Shown here in pieces: positions 1 through 12,010 of a stretch of DNA of 64,000 bases. Source of the DNA: Tridacna crocea (Eukaryota; Mollusca; Bivalvia; Cardiida; Cardiidae); contig OX031063.1 in NCBI GenBank assembly GCA_943736015.1, positions 34,130,172 to 34,194,171 of the forward strand, given 5' to 3'. How positions within the stretch are numbered: position 1 is the stretch's first letter; every line of letters begins with the position of its first letter. The notes below the pieces were generated by a model that worked only from the letters and a program-made list of their open reading frames with translations, ran no database searches and was not told the origin of the DNA. Both the position numbers and the translations under genes were made by a program.

Positions 1-3000
1 CAAATAAATTGAAAAAAGAGAATTTGTATACAAAAAAGTATGTTTAGTATGGTTATACCCAGTAACTTCAAGTTCCTTGATAAAATATACATCTGCTCAT
101 ATTTTGGAAACTGAAAGCATTCACAAACAAACAAAAAACATGGCTTAAATGATTGTATTTGTCTACCAAAGGATAGAAAGCATTGTGCCAGAAGGAGAAA
201 ATACTAGTTCACCAGACAGATCAAGCTTTAAACTTGCAATAAGGGTGTAATGGCATGTGTTAGGTGTATTCTAGCTAGTGATTGAACCAATCCTTCATAA
301 GGTATAGCTTTGCATGGCAACAAATAGGTCTTTTCAATATTACAATATTCTCAAAACACTCTTAATCAGATGACATTAATGAGGGTTGGTCGAAATTGAG
401 AGCATTAGCAGATCATACTTGATATGTGACTCAAATGAGACTCTATATTGTAAATGGTACGGGTTTTAAAGGTAGCCCTTCAGATGTTGGGATGAAAATT
501 TTACAAAAATACAAAAAAAATCATCTTTATACTCCCAGAGCCTTTTAATTTTTATGCATAAAACCCCAGTAGTCGAAAACCATCCAGCAACAAGTGAAAT
601 TAGAGATTTACGACAACCCAGGTCTACACCGACAGGAAACATGGTCTATTTTTACATGAACAACTTGCTCATTTACATACCTGAAATACACAGATGAAGC
701 TTCAAACATAGCATCTGAGGAAGACATGTTTATTATATTATGTAATTTAAGTGTAATTAGTCATGTGCCAGTCACTTAACATACCCACAGTGCTTTTTTA
801 AAATTTTTGGCACGAAATCTAAAAATAGCTTAAGAGGCTATATAGCCTTTTAAGGGAATACCATCAAAAAAAAATTTTTTTTTTGGTCACTTTATGATTC
901 TTAATTATTGATGTTTTGAATTGTTTTTTCATATTAATTTCATTGATATATATATATTTTTTAATTTGGTGAGATGTGAAAAATCTAGATATCCACCTTT
1001 AAAAGGAAAGGTGCTTTATAGGGAAAATTTGACTCAATCTTTTTACCTTTTTTGAAAAAAGAAAACAAAAATAGGGAGATACCTCCGTTATTATAATAAT
1101 CTCTTGGTATTCAAAAAATGTGTCTTAATTTCATCAATTGCAGTAGCCCAGAAACATACATTTATATCAAAATAGTAGTACTGGCCTTCATAACCCAAGT
1201 GCAGTTTACTTTTTGACTCTCTGTCTGTCCATCTGGTAGTCTAAAACCAGCTTAAAGTTTCAAAACCTGAAAAACCCACTCAGTCCAATCTGTTCCCACC
1301 GTCAGAATTAAATGTCTGAGTCAGTGTGCTTGTGTAAGTGTTCCTAATGTGGTGTAGAGACTAGTACACAATCAGCTTTGGATGGGGATCTGGTTACCCA
1401 AAGCTGAGACAACCCTGTTTCCTGATACATGTGTGTTTTTTGCCTGTTCAAAGATCTGTTATGGTGATGCTTGATGACCAACTACAGATGTTTCCTGGTA
1501 CTAGTATAACCAGTAATCCATCAAATGTTTTTCCAACATTCTCCAAGAAATGAATGGAAAAAACTGGCCCTTAGATATCCACAATCACAGAGTGTTTTTG
1601 AAATATGTGTTCTAGAAATATGAATTTATGTGAATTTGATTGATATATTATTTGTTGTGCACTGAGTCATCAGGGCTGTAGGTTCTTGAGAAATGAACAC
1701 ATGTTTCTGGGCTTTTCACAATTGTAGAAACCAAGACAAATGTTATGATTCTTACTTTTGCATTTCACTTGAACAATCAAGCAAAATTCCATATCCTTGT
1801 TATCTAAATTCCACCTAAATTTATGGCAGAATATAATTATGGTGTTGGATAAGTTTTCTCTGACATGGTGGCAAACAAACCACTTTACATTGGCTGGTAA
1901 TTTTATCTTTAATATTACTTATTGAAAAGATGTCTGGGTTTGCTCAGGCATTTTTTTATTACATAAGTTTATTCCCTTAAATCTTAACTACTGCAGCACT
2001 TATTCCTTTCTTGCTCAAACCTGTGTTTGTGACTGAGGGTGAAATGTTGCTGAAGACAGCTGACAGTGAAAAGTTTTTACCATGCTAATATCTTTATCTG
2101 TTACTTCAGCTTTTTGCCTTATTTTTTGCTTTACTTGTGTGTAAATTCACCAAAAGTATTTTACTTCATGTTAGCAGGCATGCAGTCAAAAACTGGGGGG
2201 ATATTTCAGATCTTCATTAACTGCACTTGAATAGCTTGTAACCAATCACTGAATGTACATCATTCTTATAAAGTTTCAGATCCCTTGGTTTTCAAATTTG
2301 CATAGGATAGGAGCATTCTCTATTTATAAACAAGTACATATAGAACCATACATTACGACTTTGAAGTATGACCTTGAAAAAATTTTTTTGGAATGCCACA
2401 TCTACTCCTAACTAGAACTGATGTTAAAATTTATTTGGAAATCCATTCATGTGTAGGAGTCATGGCTCAAATAAGATTTCTTTATGGTAATTTGATTGTT
2501 TGACATTAAATATGATTTTGATATTAACCTGGGAGCAATATAGTTAAATGTCCTAAATCACATGTATCAAATTATTTTGAAATCTACCTAGAATGTAGAA
2601 TTTGTGGCTTGTACATGCTCCATTAATGACAGTTTTGTTGATTTGACTTTTTAGTGTATCCTTAACCTAAATCTTTGACCATACTGAACAAATGACACTT
2701 CCACTGGTACAGGAAAATGATTGTGTAAAAGATTTATGTAGAAATTGTTGCTTGGCAATGAAGTGACTACAATGTTTCACTCACCTCTAGCAGGCTCAAC
2801 AAAAAATCATAAAAAGAGTTTGTTGTTGCAGTTGTTTTTCAAGAATTTAAGCTGCGATATTAAAGTTAACATGGCAAAAAGTTTGCACAAGATGTAGTAT
2901 AGTGAATTTTGACATTTGACAAATTAACAAAGTTTACTTTTTTCACATGCTGGTACTCAAAAATATTTCAAAAGCTGATTTCCATGAAATATAATATTAA

Positions 3001-3230
3001 AATCAAACAAACGCAACATATACAGGTCAAGGCTTGAAGTGTATGAACCTTTAAAAAAGCACCAAGTGTTAAGTTATGCCCAATATCTGCTATAATTCCC
3101 CTTTAATTCCAAAATCCTTTCATTGAAAACATCTTTGAAATGTTTTTAAACCAAAGGGGATTACTTTCAGACTTTTATAAATAAGAAACAAAAAAAAAAA
3201 TGATCTCATATAATTAGATATACAATACAA
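1..3230. other. AT-rich stretch without a recognisable gene
   Basis: No exon, RNA gene or named repeat could be supported on either strand. Reading frames are all short and lack splice signals in a sensible arrangement. The stretch could be intergenic, or a long 3' untranslated region or intron of a gene lying to the left of the window; nothing here decides between these. Confidence 0.5.
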
Positions 3231-3267
3231 CCTGACAATACTGAAATAATACTTTTTGCCCATTTTC

Positions 3268-3432
3268 ATTGTTTCTTTTTAATCATTTTTTTTTTATTTA
3301 TAAGTTTTTTTTTCTACTTTTTTTTTTTCAATTCATTTATATATATATATATATTTTTTTTTTTTCAATTTTTTTTTTTCTTTTTTTTTTTTCATTAATT
3401 TTTTTATCTTTTTTTTATTTCTTTCTTTTTTT
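3268..3432. repeat. T-rich low-complexity tract with a short TA run
   Basis: Long T runs are broken by occasional A and C, with an alternating TA segment near 3338-3354. It is simple sequence and has no coding potential. Confidence 0.9.
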
Positions 3433-3647
3433 TAATTGGATTTAGATCCTTCACATTCAACATTGAATAGCAAAATAAGTTACATATTTTTATGGTTGGA
3501 TTTAAGATCCTTAACAACAGACATTGCATATGGAAAAAAATTCATGATTAGACTTAAACATTAGAGCACTGAATAAACTACATAAACCTTTTCAATCTAA
3601 AAATAAGGCCTATAATCACAAATTGGTGGTATTTATCTCAGCAAAGC

Positions 3648-3757
3648 TGACAATGTAGATCAAAGATCACAATGCATGTTTTGTGCTATCTGATCTTGAT
3701 CTACACTGGCTGCTAAGGCAACATTAGATTTGAAAAGTGCTTTTAGGGTTAAGATCT
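3648..3757. mobile_element. Family Q element, partial (TTAA MITE with GATCAAGATCAG palindrome)
   Basis: An inverted repeat built on GTAGATCAAAGATCA and CTGATCTTGATCTAC (3655-3706) is followed by GCTGCTAAGGCAAC and an end that reads AGTGCTTTTAGGGTTAA. The same pieces recur at 4817, 10683, 13586 and 37235. The termini read TTAACCCTTAAAGC, so like family H it appears to sit in TTAA sites. No coding capacity. Confidence 0.65.
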
Positions 3758-3907
3758 CAAACCCTTTACCAAACAATCCCAAGTTTAAACCACTCTAAAA
3801 AAGGGGAGATTTAAAAAAGATTGTAGAAAAAAGAGAAGATACTGGAAAGGAGCATTTCCCCAATTTTCTAGCTTATTTGTATCAATTTCAAATTTGTGCA
3901 CTGCATG

Positions 3908-4135
3908 TTACCCCTTTCCCAAACAATCCCTGGTTTTTATGGGTCAGGAATAGAAGCCTTTTGAAAACATTGTGGGAAAAGGAGTAAATGCTGGAAACCA
4001 GCATTTTCTCCTTTTCTCAGAATGTTTTCTACCCCATCATATAGAAAAATCATCTTGTTAGAAACTGCTAATTTTTCATCTGCAAAATGCTTTCAATTTG
4101 GTCTGGTCCAAAATTTGCCATTTGGGAAAGGATTA
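3908..4135 (+). mobile_element. Family H element, copy with slightly worn ends
   Basis: In the forward orientation (the half carrying AATCCC and GAAGCCTTTTGAAAACA comes first). The outer ends read TTACCCCTTTCCCAAAC and TTTGGGAAAGGATTA. The central hairpin around CTGGAAACCAG is retained with mismatches. Confidence 0.8.
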
Positions 4136-4239
4136 CTTTCAATTCTGATGAGTCAACAATATGTTGTTTGGGAAAGGGTTTACAAGATCGAGTTAGAAAA
4201 TGAGATTGTCCAATCTTTATCTTAAGAAACCATTACATT

Positions 4240-4446
4240 TTAACCTTTCACCAAACAATTTCAATCCCCAGAAAGAAGGGCTTTGGAAATTTCTGTGGGA
4301 GACAGAGAAAATGCTGGCAACCAGCATTTACTCCATTTTCCACAATTATTCTACCTTATTAGAGAACAGCAGCTCATTTTTACCGATTTCAAATTCATCA
4401 TCCTTAGATAAGAAGTTTCAACGGTTTGATGTTTGGGAAAGGTTAA
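4240..4446 (+). mobile_element. Family H element, diverged but with TTAA at both ends
   Basis: TTAACCTTTCACCAAAC opens the copy and TTTGGGAAAGGTTAA closes it. The hairpin centre CTGGCAACCAG is kept, but its arms carry several mismatches. Confidence 0.75.
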
Positions 4447-4520
4447 ACATTCCAAACTGAACAAGGAAATAAGATTTTTTTTAACATAAGAAAGCATGGT
4501 CTTTTATCATTGGTTTCAAA

Positions 4521-4742
4521 ATCCTTCACCTATTACCAAACAAACTTAAAAATACAAGGCTTTTGACAACATTGTGGAAAAAAGAGAAAATTCTGGAAAC
4601 AATAGGCACCATTTTTCTCTTTGACCACAATGTTTTTACGTAGAACTACAGCCCATGTACATATGTACCAATTTAAAATTTGTTGTTTGTAGGTACTTTA
4701 AATTTCAAGAGTCAGCAATTTGTTGTTTGGGAATGGTTTACA
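4521..4742 (+). mobile_element. Family H element, old copy
   Basis: Recognisable by CTATTACCAAACAAAC at the start, GGCTTTTGACAACATTGTGG before the hairpin, and GTTTGGGAATGGTTTA at the end. The palindrome is badly eroded. Confidence 0.6.
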
Positions 4743-4816
4743 TTCAACATTATATATGAACATATCTTTTTGTTTCGTTGGAGGCAACATGCCACATATT
4801 CAACATGTACAAATAT

Positions 4817-4935
4817 TTAACCCTTAAAGCACCTTTCAAAACTTTAGTTGTTCTTTGCAGCCAGCGTAGATCAAGATCAAACTGCACAACACTGCAGTCT
4901 GAATTGTCACGGGCACTGTCCGCTTTACTAAAAAA
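4817..4935 (+). mobile_element. Family Q element
   Basis: Begins TTAACCCTTAAAGCACC and contains GCCAGCGTAGATCAAGATCA followed by a CTGCAC..GCAGTCTGA inverted pair. The right end is not clear. Confidence 0.55.
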
Positions 4936-5029
4936 CATCGACAAAAACCAAGTAACTGCTATCATTTGGATCTTATTTCCAGACTTAAAGAGGCTGTTGG
5001 ATTTATTTGTGCTTTAAAAGTCAACAAAT

Positions 5030-7190
5030 ACAACTGATACAAAAAAAAAATGATATAACAAAAAATATACACTCAATAAATGAATAATTACATGTTTCAT
5101 GGGTTTTTATTGGAAAGACTTTTTGTCTTAGTGGCAAATTGTAATCCCTTTGGTTTACTAACCTTCAAACATGTTAAACTAAATGTGTGTCTTACAGAAA
5201 CACATCATGCTAGGATACTTCAATATGTATCATGCCTACCAATTTAAAAAAAAACATGGTGCTATTTTAAAGGAATTATCCATTGTTACTTGTAATTTTA
5301 TTCTCTATCAACTAATGAAATACTTTAAATACCAGTCCTGTCTTAAACCCAATACTAAAGAAATGTGTACACAAAACTGTGCTGACACTACACATTTTGT
5401 CCTACTAAATTCTGAAATTTCCCAGGCCTATGACACTTGCGACAGAATTTCTAAAGAGTCAAAGTTAAATCTGAACAAACTCTGAGCCATAATTTCTGGA
5501 GTCAAACCTTTAATAAAAACATTTGTGCAAATTCTTAGCATACAATATCTCTAAAATTTACCATAATGGAATTGTAACAGCATATGGAGGTGAATTGAGG
5601 ATAATGTATTATCTTGATATATACATGTATGAGAAATCACTGAGCGACATGGCAAGTTCAATACATCAGTTTTGTAGTTCCTGTTTCATCAGATACACTT
5701 ATTATATCATTTACTGCGCAGCAGATGATGTCTTTCACATTTGTACTGTCTTTTGGATAAGAGGACATGAATGAGGTAATTTAGAGACTTTTTTCTGGTA
5801 GAAAATCTAGATGATAACCCAACTTTTTTGCAGTTTTATTAAAGAAAAATTAATGATGATACAATATTTGTGAAATAGAAAATCAAATAATTCAGCATCT
5901 ATAATTTCAGTAACATTAATAATGCAGCTTTGTGTGCAATATAAATGCAATGTGAAGATACTGCATGGGAAGAGGTCTAGTTAAATGAAACTGTGGCTCT
6001 ATTTCAAACTTAACTTGAACCAAATCAATGTTTAGCTAAGGTAAATAGTAGCTCTAGGAAAAAAGTTCAACATAAAATTTTAAAACCTGTGGCCTTAACC
6101 TTAGGATCATAGGCATTGGCATGGCTAGAGCATTGCTAAATGAAACCTTTGACCTGTATGTCATCATGCATGATCTAAATCCATCATTTAGTTTGGAAAA
6201 CTATGGGTATAGTCAGGGGGTATAAATATAGGAGAATTTTGAACTTGCATCAATCATTTTGCCACATATGACCAAAACCATCATTTTGTTTGGAAAATGT
6301 GATCTCTCATTAAGCTTTAACCTAAATATGGATGCCAACTTCAATGTCCACACCAGCAGTAATGCAGAAGATAGTGTCATGGCTTTTCCTAGACTCTGTA
6401 CAGATTAGCAAAAAACTGCAGAAAAATGATTTGACAGGAATAATATTGAAATATGCATAGATTTGTTGCCTAGATGGTCAAAATGGCCCTAGAGTTGTTC
6501 TGAAATGGTTTTGCTTAAAAATGAATAATGTAGGTTTTAGTTACCTACAATGAAACTTTTCAATGATCTTGAGGTTTTAAATAGTTTGTAGTATTTTTAT
6601 CTACTGATATGAAATATTATTGAAATGGTATCCAGAAATAAATCACAAAATAATGGTGGATGGATAGTTTGTGAATGGATAAAGTAAATCCCTAGGATTC
6701 ATAACTATGCCACTTATACATTGGTGCGAACATGATACTTTATCTCTTTATGTCAATATGTGACAACAACTGAATATGTACATGACACTGGAATGCTGGT
6801 TGTTTAAACCGTAAAATTCATGAATTCATCTAAAGTATCAGGGTTTTAACTAGTGAGTGTTCTTCTGAAGTCTGACATAGTTGTAAGTAGTTGATTTTAG
6901 GACAGTGTCATAAAAATGGAAGGGTGTTAATATGGTAAGGCCTAGGGCTCTTGTGAAAAACACCTGTGCTTTTTTAGTCTTTAGGATCTTACAGAATGTC
7001 AAGTTATAACTAGTCAGAGGAACTGATGGTATTATAAATCTATTATTTCGCGTTCGAACTCTATGTTGTGGGTACTCATTAGAACCGTCTGGTTGAGTTT
7101 GGTGCAGAATATTTAAGGATGTTTTCAGTAATAATTTCTGCACATCACTTTGGTGATTTCAAGGGAGACAATAACAGGCAGTAACGAAGC
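5030..7190. other. Stretch without a recognisable gene
   Basis: Several short open frames occur on both strands, none over about 100 codons and none with convincing flanking splice sites or family resemblance. I see no named repeat here. Confidence 0.45.
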
Positions 7191-7195
7191 GAAAA

Positions 7196-7477
7196 ATGAG
7201 TCTACAATATCGACTTAATGGACATTTAGCAAAAAACAAGATCAGAAGAATACAGGAAAGTTCTCGGCGGTATCGACTTTCTCAGAGACTAGAGTCTACT
7301 GAACATGACAGTGTTGATCGGTTTGAGCGCCTAAACGGTTCCTATGGAAACGGCAATTTTGCAAAAAATCTAACAACAACATATCTTTTTCTTCTCATTT
7401 TTGTATTTACCAATTTTACTGTATATACCAAAAAATTAGAAAATTCTATGAAAGGAATTTTTCAAAATTTTGAATAA
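7196..7477 (+). CDS. Unidentified short reading frame, possibly a first exon
   Basis: A 93-codon frame starts at ATG 7196, preceded by a purine-rich leader-like segment. The first 55 or so residues (beginning MSLQYRLNGHLAKNK) are basic, low in hydrophobics and use a coding-like mix of codons, including CGG, GGC and GAG. The second part, from about codon 48 (7335 onward), is AT-rich, turns into a hydrophobic stretch, and its DNA is duplicated at about 7690-7840. The plausible reading is therefore a short 5' exon or relic that runs into repeat DNA. A weak donor, GGCG|GTATCG, lies at about 7268. I do not recognise the family, and it may not be a gene. Confidence 0.22.
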   Translation: MSLQYRLNGHLAKNKIRRIQESSRRYRLSQRLESTEHDSVDRFERLNGSYGNGNFAKNLTTTYLFLLIFVFTNFTVYTKKLENSMKGIFQNFE

Positions 7478-7689
7478 ATTGAAGACTACATGATGATATT
7501 GCTTACATTTTGGCGAGTCATGAAATAGGAAAAATAATTTTTTAAAAAGAAAATGAATTCAGATTATTATTTCAATCATACAGAATCAAGAATTAATATA
7601 TTAAATATGCAAAATGATATTTGCATTGTATAATAAACTTTCTATCACTGTCTTTTATGAAGATATAGTCAATTTAGGTGTTTTGATAC

Positions 7690-7840
7690 AAACAGTAACC
7701 ATAGAAACAGCCAATTTGAAGCAAATCTAACTCAACAACATACCTTTTTCTTTTTATTTTTAAGTTTGCCATTGAATTTTACCCAACATATGAAAGAATT
7801 AGAAAATTGTATGAAAGGATTAAATTTTCACAAAACAGTA
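7690..7840 (+). repeat. Second copy of the sequence at about 7335-7475
   Basis: CCATAGAAACAGCCAATTTG and the following AATCTAAC..CAACAACATA, TTAGAAAATTGTATGAAAGG pieces match 7335-7475 in the same order and orientation with scattered differences. It is a diverged direct duplication or a dispersed repeat present twice. Confidence 0.7.
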
Positions 7841-8723
7841 GAAAATGTCTTTAATACACGTGTTTTAATTTTAAAATTAAAACACTCCCTTTATCTGGAG
7901 CCCAGACTAGTGATTTAATACATGGGTGAAAAGTTAAAATATATGAACTTTAATTAGTAATAATTACTCATAGTATAAATACAAATAATTAGACTTCATA
8001 TATCTGTATGTAAATGGCATAATTTATAATTGTTTACAAAATTCAATTTCATTATCATAAAGAGTTTATTTCATTAACTTACATTGTCACAATTTCATCA
8101 AATTATATATTTAAGTTTTCAGTTGTTTTAAAGTTGGAGTCTATAAATACCCAAATTAAATTGAGTCTTACCCAATCTGCTCTTACCCTAAGACATTCAA
8201 ACCTGGACAAACTGTACATCTGCAAATACAAAAATGAATCAATAATATGAAGATATCAACCAGCAAATCAACATCAAATTACATTGAGTATTTCAATATA
8301 CCTGTAAAGTTCCATAAGTACTTTACCAACAACAATATTACCATTTATTCACCCAGTGATGCATCAAACATGGGGATAAGACAAAGATATATAACAGTTT
8401 GGTGAAACATCAATACAATATAACTGATTATTACTATGCAATAAAAAGAAGAAAAGCATACAGTAAAGAAAAAGCTTAACTCTGAGAGGTAGGGGAGATT
8501 TTATAAAGAAAGAAAGAGTAAGGAACATTTATAAGAATTAGCAGGGGAGCTGTTAAACTTTTTTTTTTCAGAGAGAAAGAATGCAGGGGGTTAAAGAGAA
8601 AAGCCTTACAGATATCGATATAAAAGAGCAACCTGTGTGAATGACAGAGTGACCATGAAGGAGAGAATATGTATTTGTACTGCAGTACCATACTAGGATA
8701 CAAGTTTTTCATGGAGAACGCTG

Positions 8724-8842
8724 TCAACTTATCGACCATGAACAAAAGCTACATGGATAAAAAGGACAAAATATTCATAGAGATTGTTGTCAGCTTATCG
8801 ACCATGAACAAAAGCTACATAAATAAAAAGGACAAAATTGCA
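8724..8842 (+). repeat. Two-copy tandem repeat, unit about 63 bp
   Basis: The unit containing TTATCGACCATGAACAAAAG and AAAAAGGACAAAAT occurs twice in direct order, near 8729 and 8792. It makes a repeated peptide in one small open frame, which I regard as fortuitous. Confidence 0.75.
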
Positions 8843-9169
8843 CATGGACATTGATAATCCAATGAATGAATAATGAATGAATAGCGTTTTAAGGCCCGTC
8901 GACAACTTAGGTCATATTGGGCACACTTACTTAGTAAACAATAATGCGAGGTGAAAATAACATACATGTGCAACCATTTTTCACAATGTTTTCTTCTTTT
9001 TTTGATACAATTTTCATCATTAAGCCATAACTTGCTTGTAGTCTGTTATCACAATCAGTTTGGACAAGTCCAAAATTGTCAGCTGTTAATGCTTTACCAC
9101 ACAGGAAAGAAGCCTTATGTAAAAAAAAAAAATTTCCTACTCTATCAAAGAACAATTGCAGCAATTGAT

Positions 9170-9240
9170 CCAGATTGTAATTGTCTTCTGCAACTGCCTT
9201 CAATTTTGACAAGGCCAGAATCTTGTCATCTGGTAAAGGG
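9170..9240 (+). repeat. Family H right-end fragment
   Basis: CTTCAATTTTGACAAGGCC followed by TCTGGTAAAGGG runs directly into the TTAA that opens the intact copy at 9241. Other H-like scraps lie upstream at 8980-9110. Confidence 0.6.
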
Positions 9241-9471
9241 TTAACCTTTTACCACACAATCCCTACTTTTGACGCCCCTGAGAAAGAAGCCTTTTGAAAA
9301 CACTGTGGGAAAAGGAGAAAATGCTGGTAACCAGCATTTTCTCCTTTTCCCACAGTGTTTTCTACCCTTCCCAGAACAAATTTCAAAATTTCAGTCACCT
9401 TTATTTTGTCGTCTGCAATATTGCTTTCAATTTGAACCAGTCTAAAATTTTGTCATGTGGTAAAGAATTAA
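9241..9471 (+). mobile_element. Family H element, well-preserved reference copy
   Basis: This copy defines the family. TTAA ends enclose short terminal inverted repeats (TTAACCTTTTACCACAC and the mirror GTGGTAAAGAATTAA). The left arm carries AATCCC, CCCTGAGAAAGAAGCC and TTTTGAAAACA. Then comes a perfect palindrome at 9297-9361: 32-bp arms around one central base in GGTAACC. The right arm carries TTTTCTACCCTTCCCA, AAATTTCA, TTTTGTCGTCTGCAA and CTTTCAATTTG. It has no coding capacity and no tRNA promoter. TTAA ends with CCC-type termini suggest a non-autonomous relative of piggyBac elements; that assignment is inference. The two halves outside the palindrome are unrelated, so orientation can be read. 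Confidence 0.9.
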
Positions 9472-9529
9472 AGTAAATGTGATATTTGTGTATTTAGCTT
9501 CACTTTTAATAGAGTTCAATCCCTTGATA

Positions 9530-10383
9530 AATCCTTGCAAGTTTCAACAGAATTTAATCAATACTGTGAACCTCATTGCCTAAAATAGAAATGGAAATTT
9601 TCAACTTTGAATCACTACCTTTCCCATACTGTTTGTCAGGGTTTTTTTTTTCAAAAATCCATAGGGTTCCAGCTGTTGTTGAGACAAAGCAACTGTGCAA
9701 GTTTCATGAAAATGCGACCACAAAATGATGACTTCATCATGTAAACAAGAAATTGAAATTTTCAACATGAAATGACTCTTTTTACTGTTTGTTAGATTTT
9801 TTTTTCAGAATCAAAAGGGTTAAAGCTATTAATGAGAGTAACAAACTGTGAAAAATTCACAAAAGTCTTATAAAAAAAAAGACTTTATCATGTAAACAGG
9901 CAATGAAGTGTTCAACTTGAAATGGCTACTTTTTTCCCATAGTATTTGTTGGATTTTTTTTTTCAAATCCATTGGGTTTAAGTTATTGATAATTATAAAG
10001 AAGCAATGCAAGATTCATGAAAATTTGCCCACAAAATTTTAGAGTGGTCCAAATTAAAAGGGCTTCCAGACGACAAATAAAACATAAGTAAAAAATTGAA
10101 ATTTGTTTCCAGCAGGATAGAAATCATTGTTCAAAAAGGAGGAATTTTTCAAATTTAAATGGCTACATTTCCCTTACTGTTAGTTGGATTTTTTTTTCAA
10201 AACCGATAGAGTTAAAGCTATTGTTGAGCTTAATAAACTATGCAAGTTTCATGCAAATCTGACAACAAATCCAGACTTTATGGTGTAAACAAGAATGACT
10301 AACGGATAGACAGATGGACAGACAGACAGAAACACACGATGACATAAGCTCTGCTGGCTTTCAGCCAGTAATGCTGAAAATTA
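9530..10383 (+). repeat. Tandem minisatellite, unit about 160 bp, with a GACAGACA tail
   Basis: GCAAGTTTCATGAAAATGCG-like units recur at about 9537, 9697, 9848, 10008 and 10242. Each is followed by TTCAACTTGAAATGGCTAC and a T-run before a GGGTTAAAGCTATTG segment. The array ends in GGACAGACAGACAG and ACACACGATGACATAAGC (to about 10383), which looks like the terminus of a larger repetitive element. The long interval between the last two units contains a fragment with inserted sequence. Confidence 0.75.
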
Positions 10384-10400
10384 AAGTGTTGCTAAAGCCC

Positions 10401-10610
10401 TTAACCACACAATCACAACTTTTAACAAACCCAAAGAAAACATTGTGGAAAAGGGGAAAAATGATGGTAACCAGCATTTTCTCCTTTTCCTACATTTTTC
10501 TCTACCCTTAAAAAAAAACAATTCTCAATTTTTAAGTCATGATTATTATATTGTCTGCATATGCTTTGAATTTGGACCAGTTTAAAAGTTTGTCATTTGG
10601 TAAAGTTTAA
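10401..10610 (+). mobile_element. Family H element
   Basis: Opens TTAACCACACAATCAC and closes TTTGGTAAAGTTTAA. The segment between the start and the hairpin is shortened. The hairpin core GATGGTAACCAGCATTTTC has one arm with extra A's. Confidence 0.8.
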
Positions 10611-10682
10611 TGTCTTTTCAACTTCATGCTCTTCCTGTTGAAAACATGATTATAAGTATGAGCATCAGATTTAAAACATGTC

Positions 10683-10830
10683 TTCAAAAGCCCTTTACTT
10701 TGCTTGTTTGAAGCAGTGATTTCTTTTTCAGCTGCTTAGTAGATATAGTGTATCGGGATGAGACTGCACAGAACATATAGTCTGATCTAGGATCCAATTC
10801 TATCACTGGCTGATATGGCAAACCAGGTTC
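10683..10830 (-). repeat. Family Q-like fragment
   Basis: AAGCCCTTTACTTTGC, AGACTGCACAGAACATATAG and TCTGATCTAGGATCC resemble the other Q copies, with much divergence. Confidence 0.4.
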
Positions 10831-10859
10831 TGATGCACAGGCCAATAGGAAAATCTGAT

Positions 10860-11063
10860 TTTCAGCATTTTCTCCACAACTCACAATGTTTTCTACCCTT
10901 TCAAAAACAAGTTTAAATTTTCACCAGGTTACATGTATATCTCTGTACCAACCCTGAAGAAGGCCTTTGAAAACACTGCTGGAAAAGGAGAAAATGCTGG
11001 TAACCAGCATTTTTCTCCTTTACCCACAATGATTTCTGTCTTTTCAAACACAAAATTTAATTT
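10860..11063 (+). repeat. Two truncated family H pieces in tandem
   Basis: A right-half fragment (CAGCATTTTCTCC to TTTTCTACCC, 10863-10925) is followed by a second piece that starts CCCTGAAGAAGGCC at about 10952 and contains a full hairpin (10977-11035). The second is cut off by the reverse copy starting at 11064. Confidence 0.65.
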
Positions 11064-11322
11064 TCAACTCTTTACCAAACGACAAAATATTGGACTTGTC
11101 CAAATTGAAAGCATTTTCAAACCACAAAATACATTAAATTCAAAAATTGAAATTTGTTTCCAGCAGGACAGACAACATTGTGGGAAAAGGAGAAAATGCT
11201 GGTCACCAGCATTTTCTCCTTTTCCCACAATGTCTTCAGAACAGGGATCTTATAAGATCCCTGCTTCAGAAGGCTTCTGTCTCAGGGTCGTAAAAACCAG
11301 GTATTGTTTGGTAAATGATTAA
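11064..11322 (-). mobile_element. Family H element, reverse, with an internal insertion
   Basis: Reads CTCTTTACCAAACGAC at the left and GTTTGGTAAATGATTAA at the right. A small extra palindrome (GGGATCTTATAAGATCCC, 11245-11262) lies just beyond the main hairpin and separates it from AAGGCTTCTGTCTCAGGGTC. No other copy here has that insert. Confidence 0.8.
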
Positions 11323-11579
11323 ATCATTTTTATTTTGTCCTTATCAAATCCCTTCATTTTGGTCTAGCCTAAAGTTGCATCGTTTGATAAAGAGTTAAAT
11401 ATATCATTATCATGCAAAGGCATCATTGTAGCACTACAGATCTAGGCCCCGCATTCAAAAAAAGCCATTTCTTTTTTTAATTCACCTTTACAATATCACG
11501 GAATACATATCATTGATTTCAATTTAGTCCCAGGGCGAACTTATGATAAGTATAAGTGATCATAATAATAACATTACTC

Positions 11580-12010
11580 AAACCATCTTTTGAGCGACAT
11601 TTCAAAAAAAATCTGAAGGCGGGAACAGAAAGAGATTCGCAAACTGGCGTTGGTGTAAATACGTGGAAGACAGGAAAAAGAAAATCATGATTTGCATGCT
11701 ATTTCCATCACTAAGGAACAATCAACAAATTACGAAGGATTAAAAAACATACTAACGTGTCCGAAACAAACATTTTTTTTTCTTATATGAACGCCATGTC
11801 ATCTTTTTTTTCTTCATGGAGCGCGATTTCCCGCACGTCAAAAATTGAGTAATCACGTGAGCGGTTGAGAAGTCACGTGATGGGACCGGCCTAAAACCGA
11901 CTAAAACACGTTGTCTGCGCATGTCATATTCTTCGAAGATTCGACTGTCTTATATGACGCGTCACTAGCCCCAAAAGCTGGCTGACTGTAATATCACGCT
12001 CTATAAAGTA
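11580..12010. promoter_or_regulatory. Promoter-like GC-richer island with paired CACGTG E-boxes
   Basis: Base composition rises here and CpG becomes common, unlike the surroundings. Two TCACGTGA palindromes occur, at about 11855 and 11873, roughly 18 bp apart. CACGTG is the core site of bHLH-zipper factors, and GTCACGTGA resembles the CLEAR element bound by TFEB-class factors. No gene start could be tied to it on either strand, so this is a composition and motif call only. Confidence 0.3.

Noticed and set aside
6850..7143. 97-codon minus frame facing the frame at 7196
   Set aside because: Considered as a divergent gene pair, but its composition is unremarkable and no splice context or homology supports it.
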